Shown here: positions 43,602 through 53,399 of the stretch, piece after piece
Position numbering within the stretch: position 1 is the first letter of the stretch
Layout: each line of letters starts with the position of its first letter
From: Sepioteuthis lessoniana
Lineage: Eukaryota > Mollusca > Cephalopoda > Myopsida > Loliginidae
Direction: 5' to 3'
Assembly (NCBI GenBank): GCA_963585895.1
Contig: OY757939.1
Span: 57,544,601-57,608,600, forward strand
Length of the DNA: 64,000 bases
The notes under the pieces: model-generated
Database searches by the model: none
What the model saw: only the letters and a program-made list of their open reading frames with translations
What the model was told of the DNA's origin: nothing
Program-made: the position numbers and the translations under genes

Positions 43602-44290
43602 TCATCATCATCTTCATCATGTCGTGCCGCTATCACGGATATCCCAGACCCTCTCTCGCCACTTCTCCCTATCGTTTATCACCTCTGGCAGGTCTTCAGG
43701 GCTACATCCCGTATCCTCACATAGATGCTGTATGTATGTTCTTGCTGGTCGTCCTGCTTTAGCTCGGCCATATGTGAGGGTCCATAGGATTACATCACTT
43801 ATGAGCTCGTCCCTGCTTCTCCAGCTGTGTCTGGTTAGTTTAACTTGAATAATTGTTGTGATGAGAGGCAGGTGGCCGTATAGTTAGTGCTTTGTGGGGT
43901 GTTGCCGCCAGGACTTGTTCAATATTGCTCGCAGCATTCTTGTATAATTGCCGTTCAGCTTCTTCTCCAGCCGTTTAGTTAGCGTCCAAGTAGTGCATCC
44001 ATACAGCAGTATCGATACGACCGACGCCTGGAAGAAACTGCGTTTCGTTTTATCGGTCAGGTCTGATTTCCATATGATCGATAGCCCCCCGGTACCCGTC
44101 TATGCCTTCGTTAGCCGCGTGTCGATGTCTTTTTCGGTTGATGAGACACTGCTTCCAAGGTCGGTGAATTTGTCTACCAGTTTTAGAGAGGTTACGTCTA
44201 GTGTGGAAATGTCGCCTGTTTGATTATAGCACATATATTCAGCTTTGTGTGCTCTGACATGGAGGCCAATGCCTGCGGCGGCTCGTTCCA
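43602..44290 (-). mobile_element. LINE-X 3' fragment (right arm of the inverted duplication)
   Basis: Minus strand, (GAT)n end at 43602 with the same GATGAAGATGATGATGATATGG tail as 16313-16334. Coding can be followed to the HSLERAAAGIG segment; the match to the 15.6 kb copy ends near 44287. Confidence 0.92.
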
Positions 44291-44379
44291 AACCAAAGAA
44301 TTAGCTCTAACTCATATGAAAATAAAATCATATGTATAATCATTTAACTATGTGCAAACAAATGACTGGTGTTAAGTTA

Positions 44380-44640
44380 AGATTTGGTTAGGTTTTATAG
44401 CATATCAACCATTGTAGGTTATTAAATGCCAAATCCTCTTCATTCATATATATTAAATAAATATGATTTGGTTTGGTTGGGTTTTATGGCATATCAACAA
44501 TTGTGGGCCATTTAATGCCAAATCATCTTCATATATATATATATATTAAATAAATATGATTTGGTTTGGTCGGGTTTTATAGTATATCAACCATTGTTGT
44601 TTATACAATGCCAAAACCTGTTTAAACATATATATCAAAT
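44380..44640 (-). repeat. Sat-B array
   Basis: Three units of about 85-95 bp: GGTTTTATxGxATATCAACC, AATGCCAAATC and TATATATTAAATAAATATGA linkers. Confidence 0.9.
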
Positions 44641-44689
44641 ATAAGTTCTTTATCTCATTTTGTTGATAACATTTTTAAATAAGAGTGAA

Positions 44690-45260
44690 GCCTTTTTTAA
44701 ACACAGTTAAAGGTTTTCAAAGATTTCGATCTCACTCGAACAATTCTGTTTTCTATAGACTGTGTAATGCTCACAAGTAATACGATTTAACTCTTATAAC
44801 TCAGTTCAATATTACTCATTCGTTTGCATACAGTCGAATAGTTGTAATTATTGCTATACATCATTAAGAATTAAATCAAACATCCATCATTTGCTAAGCC
44901 ACAGTTTAAATGGTCAAGCAGTTCTATTCGACTCAAAGATAGGAACCGATCAGGTGTTACTACTCCGAATCAGAGTGGACTCGGGAGAAACGGCAATGGA
45001 GAGATACACCATATTTCCCAAAGCTCCAGGACTATAGAATCACTATCAAATTGTTTCGTGTCATATCGAGGACTGGTTTTTTTTTGTGGGGGAGGAAGGC
45101 ATACCCCGCTACAGAGTTACAGTCGGTGTATTCTACAGTCTCAGACGATTGGGCTGTGGTGGTAAATCAAATTGCTAGTATTACATAGCAATATTTGTAA
45201 CCGTTTAACTATGTGCAAACAAATAAGCTCTCGATCATTTATAAATGTTATATATAAACT
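44690..45260 (-). repeat. Sat-70 units around a repeat D
   Basis: Sat-70 units at 44690-44935, then repeat D at 44936-45165 (ATAGGAACCGATCAGGTGTTAC, CCAAAGCTCCAGGACTAT, CGGTGTATTCTACAGTCTCAG), then further Sat-70 to 45260. Confidence 0.8.
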
Positions 45261-45271
45261 ATTCGCTTACA

Positions 45272-45276
45272 ATCAT

Positions 45277-45315
<39 letters not shown>

Positions 45316-45320
45316 GGATT
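45272..45320. repeat. (CA)n/(TA)n microsatellite
   Basis: CA repeat passing into TA repeat. Confidence 0.95.
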
Positions 45321-45412
45321 TGACATTAAATAACATACAAGGGTTATCAGAGTACCATTTACGTTTGAAACTTCCTGTTATCAATCAGCCAGGTTTAAGT
45401 TTGGGTTGGTTT

Positions 45413-45610
45413 CGTTTTTTGTTGTTGTTGAATGGCACATCACCCTGCATGAGTTATTTAATACCAAGGTAATCCTTGTAGAAGAAGCGTAGTGGTTCTA
45501 TTCAATCCATTGCTGGGGTGGGGAGTAAGGGGCTTCATACGTTTCGCACAGGTATTTGTCCGCAAGTGAGCACAGTCCAGCTCAGGGGCCATTACACACC
45601 GGTGTTGGTC
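45413..45610 (-). mobile_element. SINE-B, diverged
   Basis: Minus strand tail GAATGGCACATCACCCTGC...TTTAATACCAAGG, then TATTCAATCCATTGCTGGGG and CAGGTATTTGTCCGCAAGTG. The tRNA head is decayed. Confidence 0.72.
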
Positions 45611-45757
45611 AAAGTTGTTTTACTACGAGTCAGTTACACGGTTTTCTTCATTGTTCGACTCCACTTAAGTCGGTGCCAACCAGCCTGAGTTGGTTCAAAA
45701 CTTTACACTGTGACTTACAGTGACTCTCCAAATGACTACGTCTCTCTTTACATACAT

Positions 45758-45762
<5 letters not shown>

Positions 45763-45790
<28 letters not shown>
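45763..45790. repeat. (CA)n microsatellite
   Basis: About 14 CA repeats. Confidence 0.95.
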
Positions 45791-45791
<1 letters not shown>

Positions 45792-46690
45792 CCATCCCAG
45801 TCGACTGAGGCTGAAAAATATACAAACCGTATCTTTGCGGAGGGGTATGACGCTCAATAACGAGTGTCCTGATAAACGCTACCAAACAATCGGGTGCTGG
45901 AGCTCTAGTAATGCTGGAGCTTTGGGAAATGCGGAGTAGTTTTTCATTGCCATTGCTTGCAGGTCCACTTTGGTCTGGGGTGATAGTGTAATAGAGACAT
46001 GATACGGATATGTGAAATGTACATATGTTCATAGAATGCTCATAAGCACGCATAGGAATCCCGAAAAACACTCGAAACACTGACGACTCTCTTGGTTCAG
46101 GTACGAAACTTTTATTACCTTCTTTAAGTTTAGGTTTTCGACACGTGGAGAGAGAGACAATTTTTCTTATGCTGACTGTTTCATCTAACCCAACAAACCC
46201 GCATGCGTACCCCACAACAAACAACTGGACTCGCCTCGCCCAGACTCGAATCCCAACTCGTCCTGTCTATGTCCAAATCTCAACCCACTGCTTTTTTCAA
46301 AATCACTAAGAATTCCAGCTCATCGTTTCCCGGCATGACGTCATTCACATCCCCAGTCCTATTTCCTATCTGGGGGTTTTATTGTGACATCTGTGATTGT
46401 CACGTCTTCCCCGCGCGCATGAGAACACCTGCGTTAATGTCTGCACCTACCCATGCACTAAGCCGAAAGGTTCTTAGCCTAACTAAACCGAAAGATAAGA
46501 TATATAAAACGAAAAATGATAATATAAAAAAAATCCTTCCGCAATTATATAACAATAGCACCTTAAACCGTTCTATCTATGGGTCTAATATAAATGTTTT
46601 ATATTTAAACTCAGGGCAAACAAATGACTTATGGTAAATTGAATTGTTTCTAATAGAACTGTCTGATCATTTAATTTTGTGTAAACAAAA
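45791..46690 (+). repeat. Repeat D split by solo LTR-3, then Sat-70
   Basis: Repeat D runs 45791-45986 (CCAGTCGACTGAGGCTG, ACGAGTGTCCTGATAAACGC, CTCTAGTAATGCTGGAGC, CATTGCTTGCAGGTCCAC), is cut by LTR-3, and resumes at 46555 (AGCACCTTAAACCGTTCTAT, CTATGGGTCTAATA). Sat-70 units follow to about 46690. Confidence 0.82.
45987..46554 (-). mobile_element. Solo LTR-3
   Basis: 568 bp. On the minus strand it starts TGTTATATAATTGCGGAAGG and ends CTATTACA. Exact 4-bp duplication ATAG at 45983-45986 and 46555-46558. Contains GACGTCATTCACATCCCCAG, with a GACGTCA core like the other LTR-3 copies. The two frames of 144 and 158 codons overlapping it on opposite strands are chance. Confidence 0.88.
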
Positions 46691-46694
46691 GCCG

Positions 46695-46945
46695 GCCTTT
46701 TCTCGCTGTCTTCTATTGTCTGTTCCTATGTTTTTTTCCTTTTTGGATGTCTTCAGCTCCAAAATTCTGAAGGCAAACTGCATGAATAGTTTTAGTGAAA
46801 GAATGTAGTTTCACTCCGATATATCCTCTCAAGCTGTCTCGGAGAATAAAGGACACCTCTTCATCGAGAACCTTCCATCTATCGTCATTCGCTTTAGGCC
46901 AATTAATGCGAATTGTATTCCCTTTCACACTGGGTTGACAAACAA
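46695..46945 (-). pseudogene. Fragment of another retroelement ORF
   Basis: On the minus strand a 71-codon frame reads NTIRINWPKANDDRWKVLDEE and ILRDSLRGYIGVKLHSFTKTI, a pattern I associate with the region upstream of the reverse transcriptase in some R2-like LINE proteins of aquatic animals. No RT motif is adjacent. Identification is from memory of the pattern, so moderate to low certainty. Confidence 0.5.
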
Positions 46946-47049
46946 AGTGAACCTTAGCACTGTGGTAGTTCTCCTGACTCTGGTTCCCTTCGATCGATTT
47001 ATTAATATCGGATTAAGAGTTACGCCGTTGTTGACTTAGGCATCCCATT

Positions 47050-47190
47050 TTTGTGCGGTGGTACACAGCAATACTTGGAAATATTTAACTGTGTGCAAAC
47101 AAAAGATTAACAGTAAATAGAGTTATTCGTATTAGATAGCAATACTTGAAAATAGTTAACCATGAGCAAAAATCGTTAATAGTGAATCAT
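47050..47190 (-). repeat. Sat-70 units
   Basis: ACAGCAATACTTGGAAATATT, CTGTGTGCAAACAAAAG and TAGCAATACTTGAAAATAG. Confidence 0.8.
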
Positions 47191-47275
47191 CATCATCATC
47201 ATGTCGTGCCATTATCCCGGATATCCATGACCCTCTCTTGCCACTTCTCCCTATTGTTCATCGCCTCCTGAATCC
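47187..47275 (-). mobile_element. LINE-X 3' stub
   Basis: Only the last 88 bp: the (TGA)n end and the REKWQERV-like C-terminus. Extreme 5' truncation. Confidence 0.88.
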
Positions 47276-47395
47276 ATTTAACTCTCAGCAAAAAAATGAG
47301 CTCAGGTTCGTTAAAAATGTATTCACAAATATATATTTAACATATATGTATAAATAGGATCTGACATTAACTAATCAACAAGGTCTGATAGATCA

Positions 47396-47850
47396 TCATC
47401 ATCATCATCACGTCACGCTATCAGCACGGATCTCCCTGACTCTCTCGCCACGCCTCACTATTGGCCATTGCTTTCGGCAGATCTTCAGGGCTACATCCCG
47501 TATTGGCAAACAGCTGTTGTATGTAGGTTCTAGCTGGTCGTCCTGCTATTACTCGTCCATGTGAAGAGGTCGACAGGAGTGCATCACTCATGAGCTCGTC
47601 CCTACTTCTCCAGCCGTATCCTGCGTGTCTGATTCGTCTAACTTTGATAGTTTTCGTGATGGGTAGTTTGTGGCTGGACAGCTGCTGCTTTGTGGGATGC
47701 TGCCTTCATGACTTGTTCAATATTGCTCACAGCATTCTTGTGTAGTTGCCGTCAAGCTTTTTCTCTATTCATTTACTTAGCTTCCATGTAGTGCATCCAT
47801 ATAGCAGTATCGACACGAGCGCTGTTGGAAGAAACTGCGTTTTATGCCAT
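47396..47850 (-). mobile_element. LINE-X 3' fragment
   Basis: About 455 bp on the minus strand, from the KRSFFQ-like segment (near 47840) through LLYGCTTWKLS and RMLxAILNKS to the (TGA)n end at 47396. Several changes break the frame. Confidence 0.9.
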
Positions 47851-48740
47851 GTAACCAAACCAAACTAAACCAAACACACACATGAACACACACACACATG
47901 AACACACACACACACATATAGATAGATAGATAGATCACTAAAAATGAGAATGAATCCGATAGTATGAAAATCTGCAAATATGAAAATAGTTCCGTAATTT
48001 CTTGAAAAAAAAATGCCCAGAAAATATAAATATGAACTTGCAATGAACTTGACTCTCTAACATATAGTCGTAAAATAACCCCAGACAAGTTGACGTACCA
48101 TTAAATTCCATTAATCCCTCATTTATCTCATACATTTCCGTTTCTAAACAATCCCGATTTTGGAAATCAAACAAGAATTTGGAAACGCAAGCTTGTTCTG
48201 ATTTCGAGGAATGTCGATAGTAACTGACCACTCCAAAATACAAGACCCCGCCTCATCCCTCCAAAAAACAAAAAAAAAACAAAACAAAACAAACAAAACA
48301 AAGCAGCATTAATATATATTTTTAACACTCAGAAAATGTTTATTACTTTTTCTTCTTCCTCGGTAAGTAATTCACAATTTAGAACGTTTGGCAGCTTCAA
48401 TAAGCAATTTAGAAATGTATTCAACTCGATTCGGGAGGCGACAATTCAGTTATTGACTTCACAAAATGACAAGATAATCGTCTACTTAGAAACCAGTTTA
48501 GGGAAATCTTGACGTAATTTTTCGCTACTGAAGACAAAAATTTACTCTCAACAACCTCCCAAACCCGACAAACAGAAAACGAAGCAGTGACTTAAACTGC
48601 TTCAATTTTAATTGCGACTGGCGCTTGCTGTAGAGCATGCAAGTTTGGCAGAGAGTAAGTTTGCTTCTCTGTTGCTGATGCCAGAACCAGTCCGCCTACT
48701 GTCCTTGATTGATATCCATTTGAGCACATATTTGCGTAAC
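47851..48740. other. (CA)n plus unassigned sequence
   Basis: CA-rich stretch at 47874-47917. The remainder is AT-rich; two frames near 47777-48243 have no supported domain. Confidence 0.4.
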
Positions 48741-48744
48741 CCCT

Positions 48745-48990
48745 TCGCTATAAGAATCCTGCGACACTAAGTTTCCTTCTCCTAGACTGGTTGTCCTATC
48801 TCGGCTAAAGAGCCTATTCTGCTCTTCTATTTGCCCATAGCTGGAGAGAGAGCAGATAGATTCATGCCTTTCCCCAGGAAACATTAGCGCGAAGTAAAAC
48901 GCAAACATCCCCATCTAGTTTCGAACGTGGAAGCGTGCTTGATGTAACGGATAACCGTTATGCCAAGTATGCACCCACATTGAAATTATA
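48745..48990 (-). mobile_element. Old SINE-A-related copy
   Basis: Minus strand: CTTCTCCTAGACTGGTTGTC, GCCCATAGCTGGAGAGAG, CCTTTCCCCAGGAAACATTAGCGC and ATAACCGTTATGCCAAG. Clearly diverged from the young SINE-A copies. Confidence 0.75.
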
Positions 48991-49034
48991 ATGCCATTTG
49001 TTGACAGGAAACTCGAACCGAGAGCTTTTGACAA

Positions 49035-49095
49035 GGGGAGGGCGGACACCATGGGAAAGTGGTTAATGTGTTGGACTGCGACCTCGTAGAATAAA
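49035..49095 (+). mobile_element. SINE-B head fragment
   Basis: GGACACCATGGGAAAGTGGTTAATG and TGGACTGCGACCTCGTAG resemble the tRNA-like head; the body is missing. Confidence 0.5.
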
Positions 49096-49334
49096 ATCTG
49101 AAGAAAATAACTGGATGTCTCGGGATCAGCCGATCTGGATTTTTTCCCCAGCATCATTATTGACTTGTTTTCTTGTTTTTGTCTTTCAGTGATCCTCTGG
49201 CGGCAAAGTGATTATGTCTGCGTTATATAAGATAAACAAGTACGTCCCAGAAGCAAAAAAGTTGCAAATCGACGCCAGTTGAAAGTCATCAGTCATGTGA
49301 GAAATAACCGTAAATACACCGACTAATTCAACCA

Positions 49335-49520
49335 ACTTGTTGATGTATTTTATTGCATTTTATGGCATATCAACTGTTGTAGGTTATTTGAAGCCGAATC
49401 ATCTTTACACAGATATATTAAATATATATGATTTGGTTTGTTTTGTTTTATGGCATATCAACCATTGTAGGTTATTTAATGCAAAATCATGTTTGTTTGT
49501 ATATATATATATATATATGA
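49335..49520 (-). repeat. Sat-B array
   Basis: Two units with TTTTATGGCATATCAACxxTTGTAGGTTATTTxAxGCC and a TA-rich linker. Confidence 0.9.
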
Positions 49521-49602
49521 AGAGCAAATAAAGGATTGTAATCCGACAATATGTAGAAAAACTGATAACAACGATCCAAGAGGAAGGAATGATTTATTAA
49601 CG

Positions 49603-49648
49603 GGTCAACACTATAGCGTTTCGGTTCTACTGAACCATCATCAGGACC
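49603..49648 (-). ncRNA. Hammerhead-like motif with perfect stems
   Basis: On the minus strand: GGTC, CTGATGA, one extra T (complement of 49637), GGTTC-AGTA-GAACC (5-bp stem II), GAAA, CGC-TATA-GTG (stem III with a G-U pair), UU, then GACC pairing with GGTC. Every core box is present. The single base between CTGATGA and stem II is not part of the canonical fold. Confidence 0.6.
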
Positions 49649-49729
49649 ATGAGGGGTGATTTTAATAATTTTAAGTTAACGATGGATGATTAGAAATGTG
49701 AAATACAAAAACCTACGGGAAAATATTCT

Positions 49730-49735
49730 CACAAT

Positions 49736-49795
<60 letters not shown>

Positions 49796-49802
49796 TCACT
49801 AT

Positions 49803-49870
<68 letters not shown>

Positions 49871-50015
49871 TTTGATTGAGTGCGTTTTATAGTATATCAG
49901 CCATTATAGGTTATTTAATGCCAAATCCTCTTTGCACACATATATTATATATGATTGGGTTGTGTTTGTTTTATGGCATATAAACCATTGGAGGTTATTC
50001 AATGCCAAATCCTAT
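49730..50015. repeat. CA/TA microsatellites and Sat-B units
   Basis: CA and TA repeats at 49737-49790 and 49804-49868, then two Sat-B units (GCGTTTTATAGTATATCAGCC; GTTTGTTTTATGGCATATAAACC). Confidence 0.92.
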
Positions 50016-50019
50016 TTAT

Positions 50020-50740
50020 TCGCCCAACCAAGCCGAAACACTACTGCATAGTTTGGAACGAGCCGCCGCAGGCATTGGCCTCCATATCAATGCACACAAA
50101 ACTGAACATATGTACTCTAATCAAACGGGCGACATTTCCATACAAGAGGGAACCTCTCTTAAACTGCTAGACAAATTCACCTACCTAGGAAGCAGTGCTT
50201 CATCAACCGAAAAAGACATTGACACGCAGCTAACGAAGGCATGGACGGCTATCAATAAGCTATCAATCATATGGAAATCAAATCTGACCGATAAAATGAA
50301 ACGCAGCTTCTTCCTGGCAGTGGTCGTGTCGATACTGCTGTATGGATGCACCACTTAGACGCTAACAAAACGGCTAGAGAAAAAGCTAGACGGCAATTAC
50401 ACAAGAATGTTGAGAGCAATATTGAACAAGTCCTAGCGGCAACACCCTACAAAGCATCAACTATACGGCCATCTGCTTCCCACCACGAAAACTATCCAAG
50501 CTAGACGAACCAGACATGCAGGACACTGCTGGAGAAGCAGAGACGAGCTCATAAGTGATGTACTCTTATGGACCCCCACATATGGCCGAGGAAAAGCAGG
50601 ACTACGAGCAAGAACATACATGCAGCAGATATGCGTGGATACGGAATGTAGCCCTGAAGACCTGCCAGAGGTGATGAACGAAAGGGAAAAGTGGCGAGAG
50701 AGAGTCAGGGATACCCGTGCTAGCGGCACGAAATGATGAT
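50020..50740 (+). mobile_element. LINE-X 3' fragment
   Basis: From CGCCCAACCAAGCCGAAACA to a short GATGATC end. Reads AETLLHSLERAAAGIGLHI, DKFTYLGSSASSTEKDI and SFFLAVVVSILLYGCTT, then a stop (TAG) near 50357 where other copies encode Trp, and further stops after. A Sat-B unit lies immediately on both sides. Confidence 0.92.
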
Positions 50741-50744
50741 CAAA

Positions 50745-50820
50745 TATATTTAATTTAATTTGGTTTGTTTTATGGCATATCAACCATTGTACGTTATTTA
50801 ATGCCAAATACATATTAATT
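50745..50820 (-). repeat. Sat-B unit
   Basis: GGTTTGTTTTATGGCATATCAACC and TTTAATGCCAAATACA. Confidence 0.85.
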
Positions 50821-50871
50821 AAATTACCATGACCAGAAAATCCAGCAAACACCCACATGCGACATACGGAA

Positions 50872-50914
50872 CACTGAACAGCTGTTTCGATCTTATTGGG
50901 TCTCATCAGCAGTG
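50872..50914 (-). ncRNA. Hammerhead ribozyme, left arm
   Basis: On the minus strand: CACTG, CTGATGA, GACC-CAATAA-GATC (stem II with one C-A mismatch), GAAA, CAGCTG (2-bp stem III), UU, then CAGTG, fully complementary to CACTG. Canonical core with no extra bases. Confidence 0.8.
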
Positions 50915-51033
50915 CATACCATTATCTTCAGCACTAGAGATCAAACCAGCAACTCGTTGATTTGGCATCGCTTATGTGTGGCATGAATTCTGGGGTTGCT
51001 GGTTCGATCTCTAGTGGTGGAGATTATGGTATG

Positions 51034-51076
51034 CACTGCTGATGAGATCCAAAAAGGTCGAAACAGCGGTTCAGTG
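51034..51076 (+). ncRNA. Hammerhead ribozyme, right arm
   Basis: CACTG (51034-51038), CTGATGA (51039-51045), GATC-CAAAAA-GGTC (stem II with a G-U pair), GAAA (51060-51063), CAGCGG (reduced stem III), UU, then CAGTG (51072-51076) closing a 5-bp stem I. Canonical core. Stem III is weaker than in the left arm. Confidence 0.8.
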
Positions 51077-51152
51077 TTCCGTATGGCGCATGTAGGTGTT
51101 TGCTGGATTTTCTGGTCATGGTAATTTAATTAATATAATATCAATTCCTATA

Positions 51153-51181
<29 letters not shown>

Positions 51182-51183
<2 letters not shown>

Positions 51184-51497
51184 CTCCCCTACCCCCGTAG
51201 GGTTGTGTTCTCTGGCGAAGAAGTAATCATGTTGCCATTAGCGTTTATGGCAAGCCTCTTCGTAGATGAATTGAGGTCTCGGCAACCGTTTGAACGGATG
51301 TATGTAAACAATAGTAATTGTGATTCATAACCGTTTAAAATTTACTTCGCAGCTAATATCTCCTCGTGGCTGAATGGTTAGAAGCTTTGGCTTGGCATTT
51401 GAGTCAACTGGGTTTCGATCTCAGCTACGGGAAGATACTGTCTAGCCACACTGATGAGTTCTGATAGAACGAAAAGGATCTGTCTGTGGATGACTAT
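51182..51497 (+). mobile_element. SINE-H: tRNA-like SINE with a hammerhead ribozyme, copy 2
   Basis: It starts after a (TA)n run at 51158-51181 with CTCCCCTACCCCCGTAGGGT. The body and tRNA-like segment follow (CCTCGTGGCTGAATGGTTAG, then GGGTTTCGATCTCAGCTACG), and the ribozyme is near the 3' end. It matches 35277-35580 in the opposite orientation over its whole length with a few per cent differences. Confidence 0.87.
51446..51489 (+). ncRNA. Hammerhead ribozyme of SINE-H copy 2
   Basis: CCACA, CTGATGA (51451-51457), GTTCT-GAT-AGAAC, GAAA (51471-51474), AGGATCTG, UC, then TGTGG. Stem I and II are perfect. Stem III has lost its first pairs compared with CAGATCTG in copy 1, so activity may be reduced. 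Confidence 0.82.
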
Positions 51498-51509
51498 TGT
51501 GATATGTAT

Positions 51510-51720
51510 ATACATCAACCATTGTTGGTTATTTAATACCAAATCCACTTCTCAAATATATATCGTTTGATTTAGTTTTATGGCATATCAATCATTGTAG
51601 GTTATTTAATGCCAAATCTTTTTTTATACATAGACATTAAATATATAGAATTTGGTTTGGTTGGGTTTTATGCTTATCAATCTTTTTAGATTATTTATTG
51701 CCAAATCCTCTTGATGCATA
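51510..51720 (-). repeat. Sat-B array
   Basis: Two to three units with GGTTATTTAATxCCAAATCxxxTT and AGTTTTATGGCATATCAATC. Confidence 0.88.
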
Positions 51721-51722
51721 TA

Positions 51723-52624
51723 CGTGGTGCATTCAATAAGTTTCCAGACTTTTTTTGTACAGGCATTTAAAATTGTCATAGACTCTTGAAAATTCAGTAT
51801 CTGTTTGCTATATATCTTATGAGATGACTGACCAATTGTTATGATTTCAGGTTCAAATGAACAGCTACTGCAGGAATTGGTATACACCTTACTAAAGCTT
51901 GATTGTCATAGCTGGTGAATTTCAAAAAGGCCATATGGACGTGAGGAAGAAGGATATGCAATAATATTCTGTTTTAAACTTGGAAAAAATGATGCCACAG
52001 AAACGTATGAAATGCTTCAAACTGCTTTTTGACCATCTTGCATGAATCGAGCATCAGTTTATGAGTGGCATAAGAGATTCAAGGATGCCAGGGAGTCTGT
52101 GAGAAAGGATGAGAGGTGTTGGAGGAGTAAGGAAGTCAATACACCAGAGATGATTGGCCAAAGGGTTAGGGTTAGGGTTACTATGTTGAGGTTTTAAGGG
52201 AGTTCAGGAAGAGATTCCTTGGGAAGAGGCCAGCACTCTTCAAATCGGGTCAGTGGCATTTCAAGCAGAACAATGCACCAGTCCACAACTCCACCCGTGT
52301 CAGAGACTATTTGACCAAGATGGCCATCAAGGCAGTTACTCACTCTCCCTTTAGTTCAGACCTTGCTCCCTGTGACTTTTGGATATTTCCTAAGCTCAGA
52401 GGCTGTCGTTATAAGGCAATTGAGGAGATGAAAGGGGCTGTGACGAAGGTCATTCACACACTCACACAAGAGGACTTCCACGGTGCCTTCCAGAAGTTGT
52501 TGGAACAGTACAACAAGTGCATTACAGCCGGAGATTACTTCGAAGGGGACTTGAGTTATATGTGTGCACTATCAATAAAAGTGCCCATACGAAAAAAGTC
52601 TGGAAACTTATTTCATGGTCCTCA
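51723..52624 (+). mobile_element. Mar-1 mariner deletion derivative, copy 3
   Basis: A 902-bp element between TA at 51721-51722 and 52625-52626. Inverted ends CATTCAATAAGTTTCCAGAC and CTGGAAACTTATTTCATGGT. Traces of the N-terminal domain precede PEMIGQ. The deletion junction carries GGGTTAGGGTTAGGGTTA (52163-52180). After the junction the DDE part reads QNNAPVHNS (second catalytic Asp now Asn) and SSDLAPCDFW, with 34 residues between the two acid positions, the DD34D mariner spacing. Confidence 0.9.
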
Positions 52625-52673
52625 TACGTTAAATACGTTGGTGTATAAACATATTTTGTTGATTACAATTTAA
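52311..52673 (+). pseudogene. Mar-1 transposase C-terminal fragment
   Basis: A 120-codon open stretch with the third catalytic acid in DLAPCDFWIFPKLRGCRY, EEMKGAVTKVIHTLTQEDF and LEQYNKCITAGDYFEGD at the natural C-terminus near 52550; the last codons run over the terminal inverted repeat. Alone it lacks DNA-binding and two catalytic acids, so no activity is expected. Confidence 0.85.
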
Positions 52674-52893
52674 ACGAGCCTGAGCTCATTCTATACACAA
52701 TTTAGTGATTTCAAGCGTTGCTATATAACAGTTGTTGTATAGTATACTGTGTTGTTATTAACAACGAGTAACACGTATGTATATAAAAATATAAGATTAT
52801 ATTTTTTATTTTCGGCGATGATACAGAAAAGCAAGCGCAGAGAGTTCACGCTAACGGAGGAGCTGTCGGGACACGGAAGAGCCAGTGAACAAC

Positions 52894-53393
52894 TATACAT
52901 ATACATATGCATGCAGAAGCATAACGACGCAATGAAGACGAGCGGACACAGTCTTTAAGAAAAATATACTTCTCACGTTATTTAAAGGGTTGTGTGTGAG
53001 AGGAAGTTGGAGACCGAACAGAACTGCAACATATTGACCCCCACTCTTATGGTCATAACAGCGTTTCCTTCCCGTTCTCTTGGGTTGCTCAACCGGAGGC
53101 TTGGGAGCCCAGCCTCTCTGGGAAATAGTCCTCATTCCAGCATCTTCTCTGCAACTGCAACTGCTCAATCGGGGGTCCTGAGGGCCCCCTCTGCTAGGTG
53201 CTGGTTCTCTCTACAGCATCTTTTCTCCAACTGACTCGAAATTCCTGTGCACCGAGTTATATTATTGTTTTACGCCCACTCAATTCAACCTGTCGACAGT
53301 CAAGGTTATTCCCTTGATACCTTCGACCGGATGCACCTGTTATTTACACAGGTGCATTTTCTATTTTGACGGCTCAGCCGGGGTCAATATGCA
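52894..53393 (-). mobile_element. LTR-2, second copy
   Basis: On the minus strand it starts TGCATATTGACCCCGGCTGA, includes GCACCTGTGTAAATAACAGG, GAGGGCCCCC-like and CCTCTCACACACAACCC segments, and ends near 52894. The end position is approximate. The gene-like frames on both strands are unsupported. Confidence 0.65.
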
Positions 53394-53399
53394 ACTCAG

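Larger units (their letters stand above)
50821..51125. repeat. Palindromic pair of hammerhead-bearing repeats
   Basis: Two arms of about 138 bp (50821-50958 on the minus strand, 50988-51125 on the plus strand) are inverted copies separated by about 30 bp. Each has GAGTTGCTGG/GGGTTGCTGG followed by TTxGATCTCTAGTG (B-box-like), the ribozyme, and the end GCTGGATTTTCTGGTCATGG followed by TAATTTAATTA. Arms differ at about one base in ten. Confidence 0.85.

Noticed and set aside
46203-46637. 144-codon frame on the plus strand overlapping a 158-codon frame on the minus strand
   Set aside because: Both overlie a solo LTR-3. The related copy at 6.2-6.7 kb is broken in these frames.
52163-52180. Interstitial telomere marking a chromosome fusion
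   Set aside because: Only three units, located exactly at the deletion junction of a mariner and shared with another copy, so it belongs to the element.
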